NCBI GenBank assembly: GCA_948144175.1
Contig: CANXME010002337.1
Location: 191,001 to 255,000, forward strand
From: Closterium sp. NIES-65
Taxonomy: Eukaryota > Streptophyta > Zygnematophyceae > Desmidiales > Closteriaceae
Length of the DNA: 64,000 nucleotides
Direction: 5' to 3'
Part shown: positions 12,701 through 23,435 of the stretch, in pieces
How the letters are laid out: each line of letters opens with the position of its first letter
How positions within the stretch are numbered: position 1 is the first letter of the stretch
Position numbers and translations under genes: made by a program
The notes under the pieces: generated by a model
What the model saw: the letters and a program-made list of their open reading frames with translations, nothing else
Told to the model about the DNA's origin: nothing
The model's database searches: none

Positions 12701-15700
12701 CAGAGTGGCAGAGTGGCAGAGTGGCAGAGTGGCAGTGTGGCAGAGTGGCAGAGGGGCAGAGTGGCAGAGTAGCAGAGTGGCAGAGTGGCAGAGGGGCAGA
12801 GGGGCAGAGTGGCAGAGTGGCAGAGTGGCAGGGTGGCAGGGTGGCAGAGTGGCAGAGTGGCAGAGTGGCAGAGTGGCAGAGTGGCAGAGGGGCAGAGTGG
12901 CAGAGGGGTGGACTGACGGACATGCTTAATATGGGGTTGTGATTTGAGGGCTGTCTCACAAACTATTTCCTCTCCCTCCTGTTCCTGCTTTCTTCCATCC
13001 CTCATTCTAGTCCCCTCCGCTATCATAATCTCATCAATTCATCTCATCTCCCCTTCCCTTCTCCGCCCTCCCCCTCCGGTCCCGCAGGTCCCTTGGCAGC
13101 AGCGTTACAGTTCCCTGAGTGGTTATCGCGCTGGTATGACGAAATGTTTCTCGCAGTGGAGCGGGAGGCGCGCTGGTGCGTGGCAGCCATAACTCATTCC
13201 TTGCTCCCTCTCTCCTGTGCCACCCCATTGGACACTCTCTCCTCCCCCAGGTCCCTTGGCAGCAGCGTTACAGTTCCCCGAGTGGTTACCGCGCTGGTAT
13301 GACGAGATGCTACTGGCAGTGGAGCAGGAGGCGCGCTGGTGCGTGGCAGCCTTCCCCCACCACGCCTCGCCTCTGCTGCTACGTCTGCTCACGGCCACGT
13401 GGGGCGGGATCGCCTCCAGCTTCACTGCGCGCGTCGATGCTGCTGTGTCTGACGCTGCGCTGTCTGCTCTTGCTGCTGCTGATGCAGGTAGGCAGGGTGG
13501 GGGTGGGAAAGCATGAAGCGAGGGGGTGGGGGGGGTTGTGCCATACCACCTGCTCACGGCCACGTGGGGCGGGCTTGCCTCCAGCTTCACTGCGCGCGTC
13601 GATGCTGCTGTGTCTGACGCTGCGCTGTCTGCTCTTGCTGCTGCTGATGCAGGTAGGCAGGGTGGGGGTGGGAAAGCATGAAGCGAGGGGGTGGGGGGGG
13701 GTTGTGCCATACCACCTGCTCACGGCCACGTGGGGCGGGCTTGCCTCCAGCTTCACTGCGCGCGTCGATGCTGCTGTGTCTTATGCTGCGCTGTCTGCTC
13801 TTGCTGCTGCTGATGCAGGTAGGCAGGGTGGGGGTGGGAAAGCATGAAGCGAGGGGGTGGGGGGGTTGTGCCATACCACCTGCTCACGGCCACGTGGGGC
13901 GGGCTTGCCTCCAGCTTCACTGCGCGCGTCGATGCTGCTGTGTCTGATGCTGCCCTCGCTGCTCTCTCGGCTGCTGCTGCTGATGCGGGTGAAGCAGGTC
14001 AATTGGGGGGTGGGGGAGAATGAAGGCAAAGAGGGGGAAAGAGGGAGGGAGGCTGTGGCCTCTGCTACCTGCCTTCCCTCCCTCGCCCTGCAGCGTCCCA
14101 GTGGCGACCATCCACCCGTCTGCCCATCCTGCTCGCCCTACACGCCACCACCACCACCTTTGCCCTCCAATGGTCAGGAGAGGATGCATCCTCTCCTCTG
14201 AACCACTCCCGTTGCCCTCCTTTTTTTCATCTTCTGCTCTGCCTTCTCGCCTCTGTCTGCAGCATCCCAGACCAGACCTTCTACGCGCCTGGCCCTGCTA
14301 CTCGCCCTACACGCCACCACCACCACCTTCGCGCGCAACCTCTCCCGCCTCCTCGCCTCCCTTCCTTCCTCCACCCCCCCCGATGCCACTAAACCATCTT
14401 CCTCTGAAAAAAGCACCCAAGGAGCCGCCGCCGCAGGAGGAGGAGCGGCAGGAGGAGAGAAAAGCAGCAAGAGCAAGGGCAGGGAGGAGGAGGGGGATCA
14501 GGAGGGAGAGGGGCCAGTGAGTGTGGGAGCAGTGGTGTGGGCGGTGTTCCGGCCCTTGGAGCCCTTCAAGCAGCGCTACGGGGACTATGAGCGTGCACAG
14601 CTGGCGGCGGATCTGGGCGGCATAGATCTCAGACCGGGCGGCGCAGTGAAGCAAGTGGGGCAGCGTGGGCTCGTGCTGGCAGATGCTGTGCGGCGCATGG
14701 AGGTGAGAGGTGGTGCTGTGCGGTGCATGTCAGTGTGCTGGAATAATCTCTTGGAATCTTTTGGAGTTCTCAGTATGCCTAATATGTTCCTGGGAGGTGG
14801 TCTGGAGGTGGTCTGGAGCTGGCCTTTTCGTATTTTGCTACCACGCTCCTCTTTCCTGTACCACCTCTACCACCCATCCCATTCTGCATGCTTAATCATC
14901 CCATCACCTCTCCCTCTCCTGTCCTCTACCCCTTTCCTCCACTCTTCATTCACCCCCCTCACCAGGCGGCCATCCCAGCAGCTATGGCAGCACTGGAAGC
15001 AGCAGTGGAGCGCTGTCTTGCCTTCACAGGGGGCTCAGCAGTGTTGCTCACCGCTCTCAACCACTCACTCCTCCTCTACGTCCCCTCTTTCTTACCCGCC
15101 CCACGCCCCCCTCGCCCTTCCCCCACCAGGCGGCCATTCCAGCAGCCATGGCAGCACTGGAAGCAGCAGTGGAGCGCTGTCTTGCCTTCACAGGGGGCTC
15201 AGAGGCAGCAGCTCTCCTCACCGCTCTTGACCACTCCATCCTCCTCTTCCTCTCCCGCCTCTCCTCCTGCCTCCAATCCCTCCCCCCCATCTGCGGCCTC
15301 TCCCCTCCCGCCCCTCCCACCCCTCCTTCCTCCGCCACTCCCTCCGCCCCAACCCGAGCCTCCGGTCCAGGCTCGGACCGAACCAATCCAGTCTCAGACG
15401 ATCCGTTAGCTAGTCTACCAGACCCGGCGGGGTACGGGGGAGGTGGAGCAGGGGGGGTGGAGGAGGAGGAGGAGTGGGCAGTGGTGCAGGGAGCGCTGCA
15501 ACTGCTGATGGTGGCAGAGAGTGTGGCAGTGCGCGTGGCAGTGTTTGAAGCCTCCCTCCGCAGCGCCCTCACCCAGCTCTCCCCCCGCCTGGGGCTGGAT
15601 GCTGGGGGGGATGGCGCAGGGGAAGGGGGAGGGGAATCCGCAGGAGGGGAGGTGAAGCGGGTGGGGTCGGTGGGTGGCGCAGGGGGAGGGGGAGGCGCAG

Positions 15701-18154
15701 GGGGAGGCGGAGGCGCAGGGGGAGGCGGAGTGGGAGCTGGAGGGGGAGCAGAGGGGAGTGAGGTGGATGTGGCTGTGCTGCGACTGGCGGAGTATCCCGA
15801 CAAGGCTCAGCGCCTCGCCAGGTGCAAAGCTAGGGGGTGGAGAGGTATGGATGCAGGTGATGGGTGAAGGTGAGGCGAGAGTGAGTAGCGGGTGGGAGTG
15901 GAGGGGAGTGAGGTGGATGTGGCGGTGCTGAGACTGGCGGAGTATCCCGACAAGGCCCAGCGCCTCGCCAGGTGCAGCGTGATGGGGTGAAGGGATGGTG
16001 GGCCATGTGGTGAAGGGATGGTGGGCCATGTGGTGAAGGGATGGTGGGCCATGTGGTGAAGGGATGGTGGGCCATGTGGTGAAGGGATGGTGGGCCATGT
16101 GGTGAAGGGATGGTGGGCCATGTGGTGAAGGGATGGTGGGCCATAGGGTGAAGGGATGGTGGGCCATGTGGTGAAGGGATGGTGGGCCATGTGGTGAAGG
16201 GATGGTGGGCCATGTGGTGAAGGAATGGTGGGCCATGGGGTGAAGGGATGGTGGGCCATGTGGTGAAGGGATGGTGGGCCATGTGGTGAAGGGATGGTGG
16301 GCCATGTGGTGAAGGGATGGTGGGCCATGTGGTGAAGGGATGGTGGGCCATGTGGTGAAGGGATGGTGGGCCATGTGGTGAAGGGATGGTGGGCCATGTG
16401 GTGAAGGGATGGTGGGCCATGGGGTGAAGGGATGGTGGGCCATGGGGTGAAGGGATGGTAGACCATGGGGTGAAGGGATGGTGGGCCATGTGGTGAAGGG
16501 ATGGTGGGCCATGGGGTGAAGGGATGGTGGGCCATGTGGTGAAGGGATGGTGGGCCATGTGGTGAAGGGATGGTGGGCCATGTGGTGAAGGGATGGTGGG
16601 CCATGTGGTGAAGGGATGGTGGGCCATGTGGTGAAGGGATGGTGGGCCATGTGGTGAAGGGATGGTGGGCCATGTGGTGAAGGGATGGTGGGCCATGGGG
16701 TGAAGGGATGGTGGGCCATGTGGTGAAAGCAGTGCAAGGCTTGAATGTGCTTTCAATACAGCACCAAAATTACCATGTGGTCATTCGGGCCTGGCTCCAT
16801 AACCGTTGCTTGCCCTCTCTTTCCCTCCCCCCGTTCCCCCCTCCCCCCTCCCCCCCACTGGTTGTGCACCTGCCCTCATCAGGCTGCTGGACGAGTTGAG
16901 GGACCCGCGCATCCACGCGCTCCCGCGCACGGCGCAGCGAGTGAGAAGCTTCCAGGAAGCGGTGTCATCATTGGTGTACGACGTGCTCATTGCCAAGGTG
17001 CGACCATCCCCGCCCCCCACCAGCTCCCTTGATTGAACTTGTGAGAATTCCCAAAAGACCAACTCCCTTGATTGAACTTGTGAGAATTCCCAAAAGACCA
17101 ACTCCCCTTCCCCCCTTACCCCACTCTCTATCATCTTTGTCTTTGCTCGCCCCCACTTTCTCTCCTCACCCTCCACACCCTCCTCCCCTCCCTCGCTCTC
17201 TCCTCCCTCATTGCTGGTGCACGATGTGCTCAATGCTCATTGGCTCTCCTATGAGCACATCGTCCAATGACCGCAAAGGATGCGATCATTCCTCTGCGCT
17301 CTCGCTCACCCGCTGGCTCTCCCCACTCCCCTCACTCGCCCCGCTACCCTCACTCTCCCTGCTACCCGCAATCTCCCCATTTCCCTCAGTTTCTTTGCTC
17401 TCTTCATTTTCTTCCCTTTCCTCGCTTTCCTTCCTCTTGACAATTGTGTTCTTCCATGCTGCTGCAACACTCCTCCCTGCACTCGTCTCATCGCCTACTT
17501 CCTCGCTTGCCTCGTTCCCCCTTTTCTTATATCCATCCCCGTGCATCTCGCGCCCCCACCTTGCAGGTGCGGCGGCAGCTGGCGGGGGTATCCACGATGC
17601 CGGACTGGGCATTGGGCGAGGAGGAGAATGTGTTTGACCTACCGGCCTTCAACGCGTACGCTCTACCATACATCACAGCCGTGGGAGAATACCTCCTCAC
17701 TCTCCCCCAGCAACTCGAGCCTCTCGCCGTCGCTGCCTCCGAAGCTGCCCCGAGCCTGCTCCTGCAAGCCTCGGCAAGCGGCGCGTCGGCGGGCGGGGAA
17801 TCCGCGACGCCGACCGCAGCAGGGGAGGAGGACGCAGGAGCATATTTCGTCCGTGAGTGGATGACAAAGGTTGCGGACGGCGCGACGTCGCTATTCGTGG
17901 AGCAAATTCGGGCAATTCCCGAGGTGTCGGACCGGGGGGCACAGCAGTTAGCAGCAGACATAGAGTATCTATGCAGTGTACTGTCGGTGCTTTATGTGGC
18001 TGCATCGCCTGCTATCGCGACCTTCCAAGCGTGCTTTGCCACGCCCAAGGCAAGCCTGGCGGAGTTTATCGCACATGAGAGTGGTGCTGGAGGGTCGCTG
18101 GATGCCACCGCTGCCCGCCTGGTTGCCAAGATGAGGCGGGTTGCTCTCGAGTGA
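9786..18154 (+). CDS. COG7: Conserved oligomeric Golgi complex subunit 7
   Basis: Subunit of the COG tethering complex, which works in retrograde vesicle traffic at the Golgi. Eleven exons with consistent phases: 9786-9927, 10105-10247, 10661-10750, 11045-11164, 11401-11502, 12420-12564, 13251-13487, 14263-14702, 15130-15821, 16883-16997, 17567-18154; 937 residues (Arabidopsis COG7 is about 836). The translation follows plant COG7 closely from the start (DLNAFADEHFDPKAWVN), through VFASGDLPRVAETLANMRRC, EDRLEQMVQPRLSDALTHSK, AAVERCLAFTGGSEA and VYDVLIAKVRRQL, to YLLTLPQQLEPL, SDRGAQQLAADIEYL and the end RLVAKMRRVALE. Extra length lies in Pro/Gly-rich inserts in exons 8 and 9. Several exons have partial copies in nearby introns, so exon choice rests on phase and homology. 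BI-1 follows on the same strand after 507 bp. Confidence 0.95.
9959..10402 (+). repeat. Fragments of COG7 exon 2 in introns 1 and 2
   Basis: Bases 9959-9995 repeat the exon 2 segment coding GALLRVPRAVRE, with two changes. Bases 10362-10402 repeat the segment coding GTVASILQR. Both lack a complete exon. Confidence 0.65.
11780..12300 (+). repeat. Two partial copies of COG7 exon 6
   Basis: At about 11790-11833 and 12236-12292 there are acceptor-plus-exon fragments reading QLEACDSLTAMAPW and QLDACRSLTGILAAIG, matching the start of exon 6 (LDACRSLTGILAAIGRQ). Neither continues into the rest of the exon, so both are taken as duplication debris. Confidence 0.75.
11888..12168. repeat. 13-bp minisatellite in COG7 intron 5
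   Basis: About 21 copies of CACCTCCAACCTG or CACCTCAAACCTG, lying between the two exon 6 fragments. Confidence 0.93.
12587..12908. repeat. 8-bp satellite GGCAGAGT/G in COG7 intron 6
   Basis: About 40 copies of the 8-bp unit GGCAGAGK, starting some 20 bases after the exon 6 donor. Confidence 0.95.
13088..14000 (+). repeat. Tandem partial copies of COG7 exon 7
   Basis: One truncated 5' copy (13088-13186, acceptor plus PLAAALQFPEWLSRWYDEMF) precedes the chosen exon 13251-13487. Three further copies of its 3' part follow, with landmarks at 13551, 13718 and 13881, a period of about 163-167 bp. Each reads LLTATWGGLASSFTARVDAAV. The first two end in the same donor as the exon; the last has a diverged end. 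Sequence identity between copies is very high. Confidence 0.9.
14094..15062 (+). repeat. 5' copies of COG7 exons 8 and 9
   Basis: Bases 14094-14172 copy the start of exon 8 with its acceptor. Bases 14966-15062 copy the start of exon 9 (AAIPAAMAALEAAVERCLAF) with its acceptor, then diverge. Each lies upstream of the full exon. Confidence 0.8.
15899..15972 (+). repeat. 3' copy of COG7 exon 9
   Basis: Repeats the last about 70 bp of exon 9 (EVDVAVLRLAEYPDKAQRLA) with the donor, immediately before the 23-bp array. Confidence 0.85.
15986..16724. repeat. 23-bp minisatellite, about 32 copies, COG7 intron 9
   Basis: Unit GGTGGGCCATGTGGTGAAGG plus GAT, with a GTG/GGG variant in some copies. It is open in all minus frames only because the 23-bp unit lacks stops. 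Confidence 0.96.
17029..17106. repeat. 39-bp perfect tandem duplication in COG7 intron 10
   Basis: Two identical 39-bp units, 17029-17067 and 17068-17106, just after the exon 10 donor. A worn copy of the end of exon 10 (LVHDVLNAH) follows near 17213-17250. Confidence 0.9.
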
Positions 18155-18661
18155 TAACGGCACGGCTGTCAAACATTTTTGGTAAAACCACTGGGAGTCC
18201 TTTTTTATCAAATGCAAGTTTGAGGCACTCTTACTTTGATTCATCTTTTTAGAACGTAAAACACGACGCTCCAGTAACATACCTTCGCCGCTCCAGCACT
18301 TTCTTGAAGGTTCCACGTGGCAGGCAGATTTTTTCACCTCTTGGTGGGCGAAGCACATAGACAGGCAAGAAAGAACTAGTCAAACCGGACCAAACCCATT
18401 GCTGTTTATGCGGCACCGACGCTTTAACAATGATCTTGGAGACGCCTAGAAATTTCTCAAGGCTCTTGGAAGAACCACGGCACAAATTCCTGCTCAAGGC
18501 TCTCTCATAGATCCAGCAATACATTTTCTGCTTCGCTCTCCGCGTTCTGCTCCCGAAACTAGCAACGTAACTTGCGGATACTTGTACCATCCTTCTCGCT
18601 GCACCGCTTTCCTCCCTCACCGCTCTTTGCATCGCGTGCCATCATCTGCCATACCTCCGTC
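18155..18661. other. Intergenic, COG7 to BI-1
   Basis: About 500 bp between two plus-strand genes. No coding homology or repeat is recognised; it should hold the COG7 3' UTR and the BI-1 promoter. Confidence 0.55.
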
Positions 18662-21600
18662 ATGGCGGCTACAGCATCGCGGGGCTCGTCCCCTTTCTCC
18701 CGTTTCGGCGACTCGCAGTCATTCAACTTCGACGCGCTGAAGAACTTCTCCGCGCTCACCCCCTCGATACAGTCACATCTGCAGAAGGTCTACCTGACGC
18801 TCTCGCTGACGCTGGTCGTCGCGTCGCTAGGCGCGTACGCGCACGTGCTGTGGGGGCTCGGCGGCGCGCTCTCGTCGATAGCGTCCATCGCGGGCGTGCT
18901 TTGGCTCAACGCCACTCCCGCCGTTCCCGCTAACGAGGTGCGCCTCCTCGCGGCCTGATACTATCCTCGTCCGCTAGTATTCTCCCTCCTTTGCTGTATA
19001 ATACTAGCTCTACTAGTCGATAGCGTCCATCGCGGGCGTGCTCTGGCTCAATGCCACCCCCGCCGTTCCCGCTAACGAGGTGCGCCTCCTCTCCGCCTCC
19101 TCCTCTCCTCGTCTGCGAGTCTCCTCTTTCGCTAGTATTCTTCCTCCAAAGCTGTGTGCCAGCAGTTCTAACATTCTTTCGCGTCCGTAGGCGTACGTTT
19201 AGTATATTTTTTAGGCGATGTTCTCATGACCTCCGCAATGTAAGCGAAGCGACGAAGTCTTTCGATGTGTAGCCGACCGTTTTTCTCTTCAGAAACCCCG
19301 TTCTTCGTCCTACCTTCTCGTAAAACCACTTCCCACTTTTTCCCCGTCTCTCCCTTCCCACGCGTTGCCGCGTCCTCGCGAATCTTTCGCCAGTCGTTTC
19401 GCTTTCGCCTGCTTCTCGCCATCGCCTTCTCGCACGGCTGCTCCATCGGCCCGCTCGTCGATGCTGTTATTCAAATCAACCCCGGGTAGGTCCCCGGATA
19501 TGGCATCCTTAAGAGGTCAACCCCGGGTAGGTCCCCGGTTATGGCAGCCTTAGGTCAACCATGGGTAGGAGAGCTTTAGGTTAACTTCAGACTTGTCAAG
19601 CGGAGGATCACCCACTTATTAGGCTAGCCCAGGGCAACTGTGAATGAAGTAGTCAGGTCAACCGTACGCGCGGTTTTCTTCTCTCGTTTTCTGTCTGCCC
19701 GTTCCACCCCAGCCCCCATCTCGTCCTCCTCCCTCTGTCTCCTTCCGCGCTGCCTGCATGCTCTTCGATTCACTCCTTTGCTCTCCATCTCTCCATTTGC
19801 GCTCTCCGGCATCGCTCTCCTCCCACTCTCTCTTCCTCCTCGCATCGTCTCCCCCGTCCCCCTCCCATCCTCGCATTCTCCCACCCGTGCACTCTCCGCC
19901 GCACATCACCCATGCTTGTCGTTCCTGCTCCTAACCTCTCTCTCCCGCCCCGTCCCCCCCTCCCTGCCTCCCTCCCCGTCCAGTCTGCTAGTAGCAGCAT
20001 TGCACCAGCAGCCATCTTCCTGTGCTTCTCAGGGGCAGCGCTGCTCGGAGTACCTTTTCTTGGGGGGCTTTCTCTCCCTGTACTCAGTCACTCAGCTCTG
20101 CCTACTCCCGACCTCTCACCCTCACCCCCTCTCACAACCCCCCCTGTCTCCCTCTCTTCTTCTCCCTCCTTCCCCCCCAGTCTGCTAGTCACAGCGTTCG
20201 TCGCAACAGCAGCCATCTTCCTGTGCTTCTCAGGAGCAGCACTGCTGGCTAAGCGCAGGGAGTACCTCTACCTGGGAGGATTCCTTGCCTCTGCCGTCTC
20301 CACCATGCTCGCCCTGCGCCTTGCTTCCATCTTCTTTGGCGGCTCTAACGCTGTCTTTCAGATCGAGGTATATGTGTGAGGTGTGTGTGTGAGGTGTGTG
20401 TGTGAGTGAGGTGTGGCGCTGCTCGCACGGCGCAGGGAGTACCTGTACCTGGGGGGCTTCCTCGCCTCTGCCGTATCCACCATGCTCGCCCTGCGCCTCG
20501 CCTCTATCTTCTTCGGTGGCTCCAATGCTGTTTTCCAGATTGAGGTACGTGTGTCAGTTGCGTGTGTGAGTGCAATGTGGTCTCTGCTCTGTGAATTCGT
20601 TGCCTGTGCCTTGCCACTCCCCTCCGCCCTCTCCGCCATGCTCGCACTGCGCCTCGCCGCCTTCATCTTCAGCGCCTCTGATGTTGTCTTTCAGGTCGAG
20701 GCTATTGTGTAACGAGCCCTTTTGAGTCGACTCAAAAGCAGGTCGAGGCTATTGTGTAACGAGCCCTTTTGAGTCGACTCAAAAGCAGGTCGAGGCTATT
20801 GTGTAACGAGCCCTTTTGAGTCGACTCAAAAGCAGGTCGAGGCTATTGTGTAACGAGCCCTTTTGAGTCGACTCAAAAGCAGGTCGAGGCTATTGTGTAA
20901 CGAGCCCTTTTGAGTCGACTCAAAAGCAGGTCGAGGCTATTGTGTAACGAGCCCTTTTGAGTCGACTCAAAAGCAGGTCGAGGCTATTGTGTAACGAGCC
21001 CTTTTGAGTCGACTCAAAAGCAGGTCGAGGCTATTGTGTAACGAGCCCTTTTGAGTCGACTCAAAAGCAGGTCGAGGCTATTGTGTAACGAGCCCTTTCC
21101 TCTAGCTCTGAGCACACCTGGGACGTCGCCCTGTGCGGGGGTCTGTTGGTGGTGTTGGCATGCATTCATGGCACGCAGGTGTTGCTGAGGGCCAGTGTGG
21201 CTGCTCAATTTGCTCCCTTGCCACTCCATCTCACTGCTTCTCCCACGCCCTCTTCCACCTCCTCTTTTGCACAGCTGTGCAGCGACCTCCTGGCGTTCGC
21301 TAGATACATCATATACGACACACAGGTGCTGGTGAAGAGAGCCGGTGTGACTGCTTTCTCCACTAATATCCTCGTCCCATCTCCTCTCCCCGTCTGTCTC
21401 TTTTACCCCACCAGCTGTATGGAGGCCTCCTGGTCTTCTCAGGCTACATCATCTACGACACGCAGGTGCTGCTGGAGAGGGCGAGGCAGGGCCAGTGCGA
21501 CCACGTTGTGGACGCTCTCGAGCTGCTGCTCGACTTTGTCGCTGTCTTCGTGCGCATCCTCTTCATTCTGGTAAGACTGTAACCAACCACCTTTGTTAGC

Positions 21601-22296
21601 CACACCACACCACACCACACCACACCACACCACACCCCATCCCGTCGGCACCACATCCTACGCTGCACCTGCCACGGGGACGACGTGGGAGAGGGGGAGA
21701 AGCTGGAGCTGCTGTCGGGCTTTGTCGCTGTGACGCTGTCTTTGTCCGCATCCGCTTCATCCTGGTGAGTCTGCGTCTGCAACCTATGTGCCATCCACCA
21801 CACTTCCACCACACCTGGTCACTGCCTGGATGCGGTAGTATACCACACACACCCCATCCTGTCCCGCCACTGCCACCACATGGCTGATGCGCTCGAGCTG
21901 ATGCTTGACTTTGTCGCTGTCTTCGTGCGCATCCTCTTCAAACTCCATATCAGTAGCTGCCTGGAGTGTGCATGCCATGCCATGCCATGCCATCCAGTCA
22001 TCTCAGGCTGCCCTCCTCATCAGCATGACGTGTCGTGTCGCCTGAGCTGCCTTAGTCCAGTGCTTATTGCTGATGCACCCTCACTTGCTCACTCCCACCC
22101 CTCCCATCAGCTCATCATCTCTCATGCTATGCTGTGCCGTGCCGTGCTGTCTTGTGCTGTGCCATGTCATGCTGTGTCTATGCTTCGCTTGCTCTGTGTT
22201 GCTGCATGTGCTGGGCAGACAAGGAAGGAGGAGAGGGAGGAGGAGCAGCGGGCATCATCCAAGCGCAGAACTGCTGCCAGCACCTCTCGCCGTTAA
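18662..22296 (+). CDS. BI-1: Bax inhibitor-1 family protein (ER cell-death suppressor)
   Basis: Multi-pass ER membrane protein of the TMBIM/BI-1 family, which damps cell death and ER calcium release. Exons 18662-18937, 19394-19485, 20181-20367, 21415-21570 and 22219-22296 give 262 residues (Arabidopsis BI-1 is 247). Matches run the whole length: FNFDALKNFSALTPSIQSHL, HVLWGLGGAL, SIGPLVDAVIQINPG, then RREYLYLGGFLASAVSTML, FGGSNAVFQIE, GYIIYDTQVLLERA and DFVAVFVRILFIL. The C-terminus is a short basic/acidic tail (TRKEEREEEQRASSKRR), like the charged tail of plant BI-1. Copies of exons 1, 3 and 4 surround the chosen ones; phases and homology pick a single consistent set. The exon 5 acceptor is inferred from the tail and is the least certain. 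Confidence 0.93.
19019..20703 (+). repeat. Copies of BI-1 exons 1, 2 and 3
   Basis: Bases 19019-19081 copy the last 63 bp of exon 1 with its donor. Bases 19512-19542 copy the exon 2 end with its donor. Bases 19981-20060 copy the exon 3 start with its acceptor. Bases 20416-20546 copy the exon 3 end with a donor, and 20620-20703 hold a more diverged copy of the same part. Confidence 0.85.
20692..21098. repeat. 47-bp array with embedded palindrome, BI-1 intron 3
   Basis: About 8.7 virtually identical 47-bp units. Each contains the perfect 20-bp palindrome CTTTTGAGTCGACTCAAAAG. The non-palindromic part begins as a copy of the exon 3 end (CAGGTCGAG). Confidence 0.96.
21150..21945 (+). repeat. Copies of BI-1 exon 4
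   Basis: Upstream fragments at about 21165-21200 (TQVLLRA) and 21268-21340 (RYIIYDTQVLVKRAG). Downstream fragments at about 21685-21762 and 21872-21945 read FVAV- and DALELMLDFVAVFVRILF. Only 21415-21570 is complete. Confidence 0.82.
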
Positions 22297-23435
22297 GACT
22301 CTTTTGTCCTTGACTTAAAAGCCGCTTGCACTAATGACAGCAGTGTTCCCACCAATGCCAAACCTGCTGTTAGCTATGCAGAATTTTTTTTCTGGAGACG
22401 TGCACCAGTATCCATTGAAAGATTGTCACTGTCCAGATCCATCTACAGAATTCCTATAGCCTCTCTTACACTTTCACTTCATTGTAACATGGAATGGACA
22501 CAAGTGTAACACTAAGGCATGAACTTGGCTCATCCCATACATGCTCCAGTCGCAACAAACCCACCCCATAAGGACGCGTCACAATTGCAACACCAGGGGA
22601 GATCGGCACCAAACACCGAGAATGTGTGCATCGACTTGCGAAAAAACTTGTTTCAATCTGCAGGAGCAGTTTTGGCTGCTTCCCCGAGCCAAGTGGGACG
22701 ACATCGGGTTTGCAACTGTACACCCAGCTGCTAGCGCAGGAGCCGTGCGAGTCGCACAGTTTCGCATGGCTTGTGACGAGCTAGAAATAGCAAGCTGCTT
22801 GCCCAATTGATGGCGACAAAGCAGGGTACGAAGTTACCACAACGAAAGTTTCCGACAGTATGCAGCGGCGATCGATCGTGGCTAGAACTGGTGGCGTGAT
22901 TTCGATTCCCGCGCTGTCAAATCGCACGATCGATGTGGCAGTTTGAGCTATCCGACCTTGACAATCTGCAGGTACAAGATTGCCGCAACTGGATAAACGA
23001 AAACGGGATACCTGGCTTCCGCGAAATGGCGAAGACACTGTAGATTGTGCACACCGATGTTTCACAGGATCGGTGTTGCAATTGTGACGCGTCCTAATAA
23101 CGGGCCATCGACTGTTGCTGATTAGCGAGGCACATTCGCCCCACCCACTCTCTGTATACTCCAGCCGCAGCAGTGCATCGCGCCGCATTGATCAATCACA
23201 AGCCATGTCCTGATCTGCTCCCAGAGATCGCAACGGACGACCGCAACCAGCGTAGCTTCTCCCCGAGCGACAGGCTGTGCGACGCTCCCGTCGGTGTCGC
23301 GTCGACCTAGGCCGACAACCGTGGCACGTCGCATCGTCGCTGCTTTTCATTTGCGATTCCGCCGCTCCCTGAGTCGACGCACAAGTCACCGCATTTCCGT
23401 TGCTCTCTGTCTGCAACCCCCCGGGACCCAATCGG
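22297..23435. other. Intergenic, BI-1 to exonuclease
   Basis: About 1.1 kb. It contains the MITE-like element at 22572-23094 and otherwise no recognised feature; 23200-23435 is probably the promoter and 5' UTR of the exonuclease. Confidence 0.55.
22572..23094. mobile_element. MITE-like element with 23-bp perfect terminal inverted repeats
   Basis: A 523-bp segment. Its ends, 22572-22594 and 23072-23094, are perfect inverted repeats beginning GGACGCGTCACAATTG. It is flanked by TAA on both sides (22569-22571 and 23095-23097), as expected for the 3-bp TWA target duplication of PIF/Harbinger elements. No transposase is present, so it would be non-autonomous. A 3-bp flank match can arise by chance; the perfect 23-bp TIR is the stronger evidence. 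Confidence 0.65.

Noticed and set aside
12411-13026. Leu/Pro/Cys-rich and Gln/Gly-rich frames over the 8-bp array
   Set aside because: Repeat artefact overlapping COG7 exon 6 and intron 6.
15415-16756. Minus-strand frames of about 300-440 codons (HHPFTTWPTIPSPHG repeats)
   Set aside because: Generated by the 23-bp array in COG7 intron 9; all three minus frames are open because the unit has no stop.
22895-22925. tRNA-like T-loop word (TTTCGATTCCCGCGC)
   Set aside because: No matching acceptor stem, anticodon arm or D-arm nearby; it lies within the MITE-like element.
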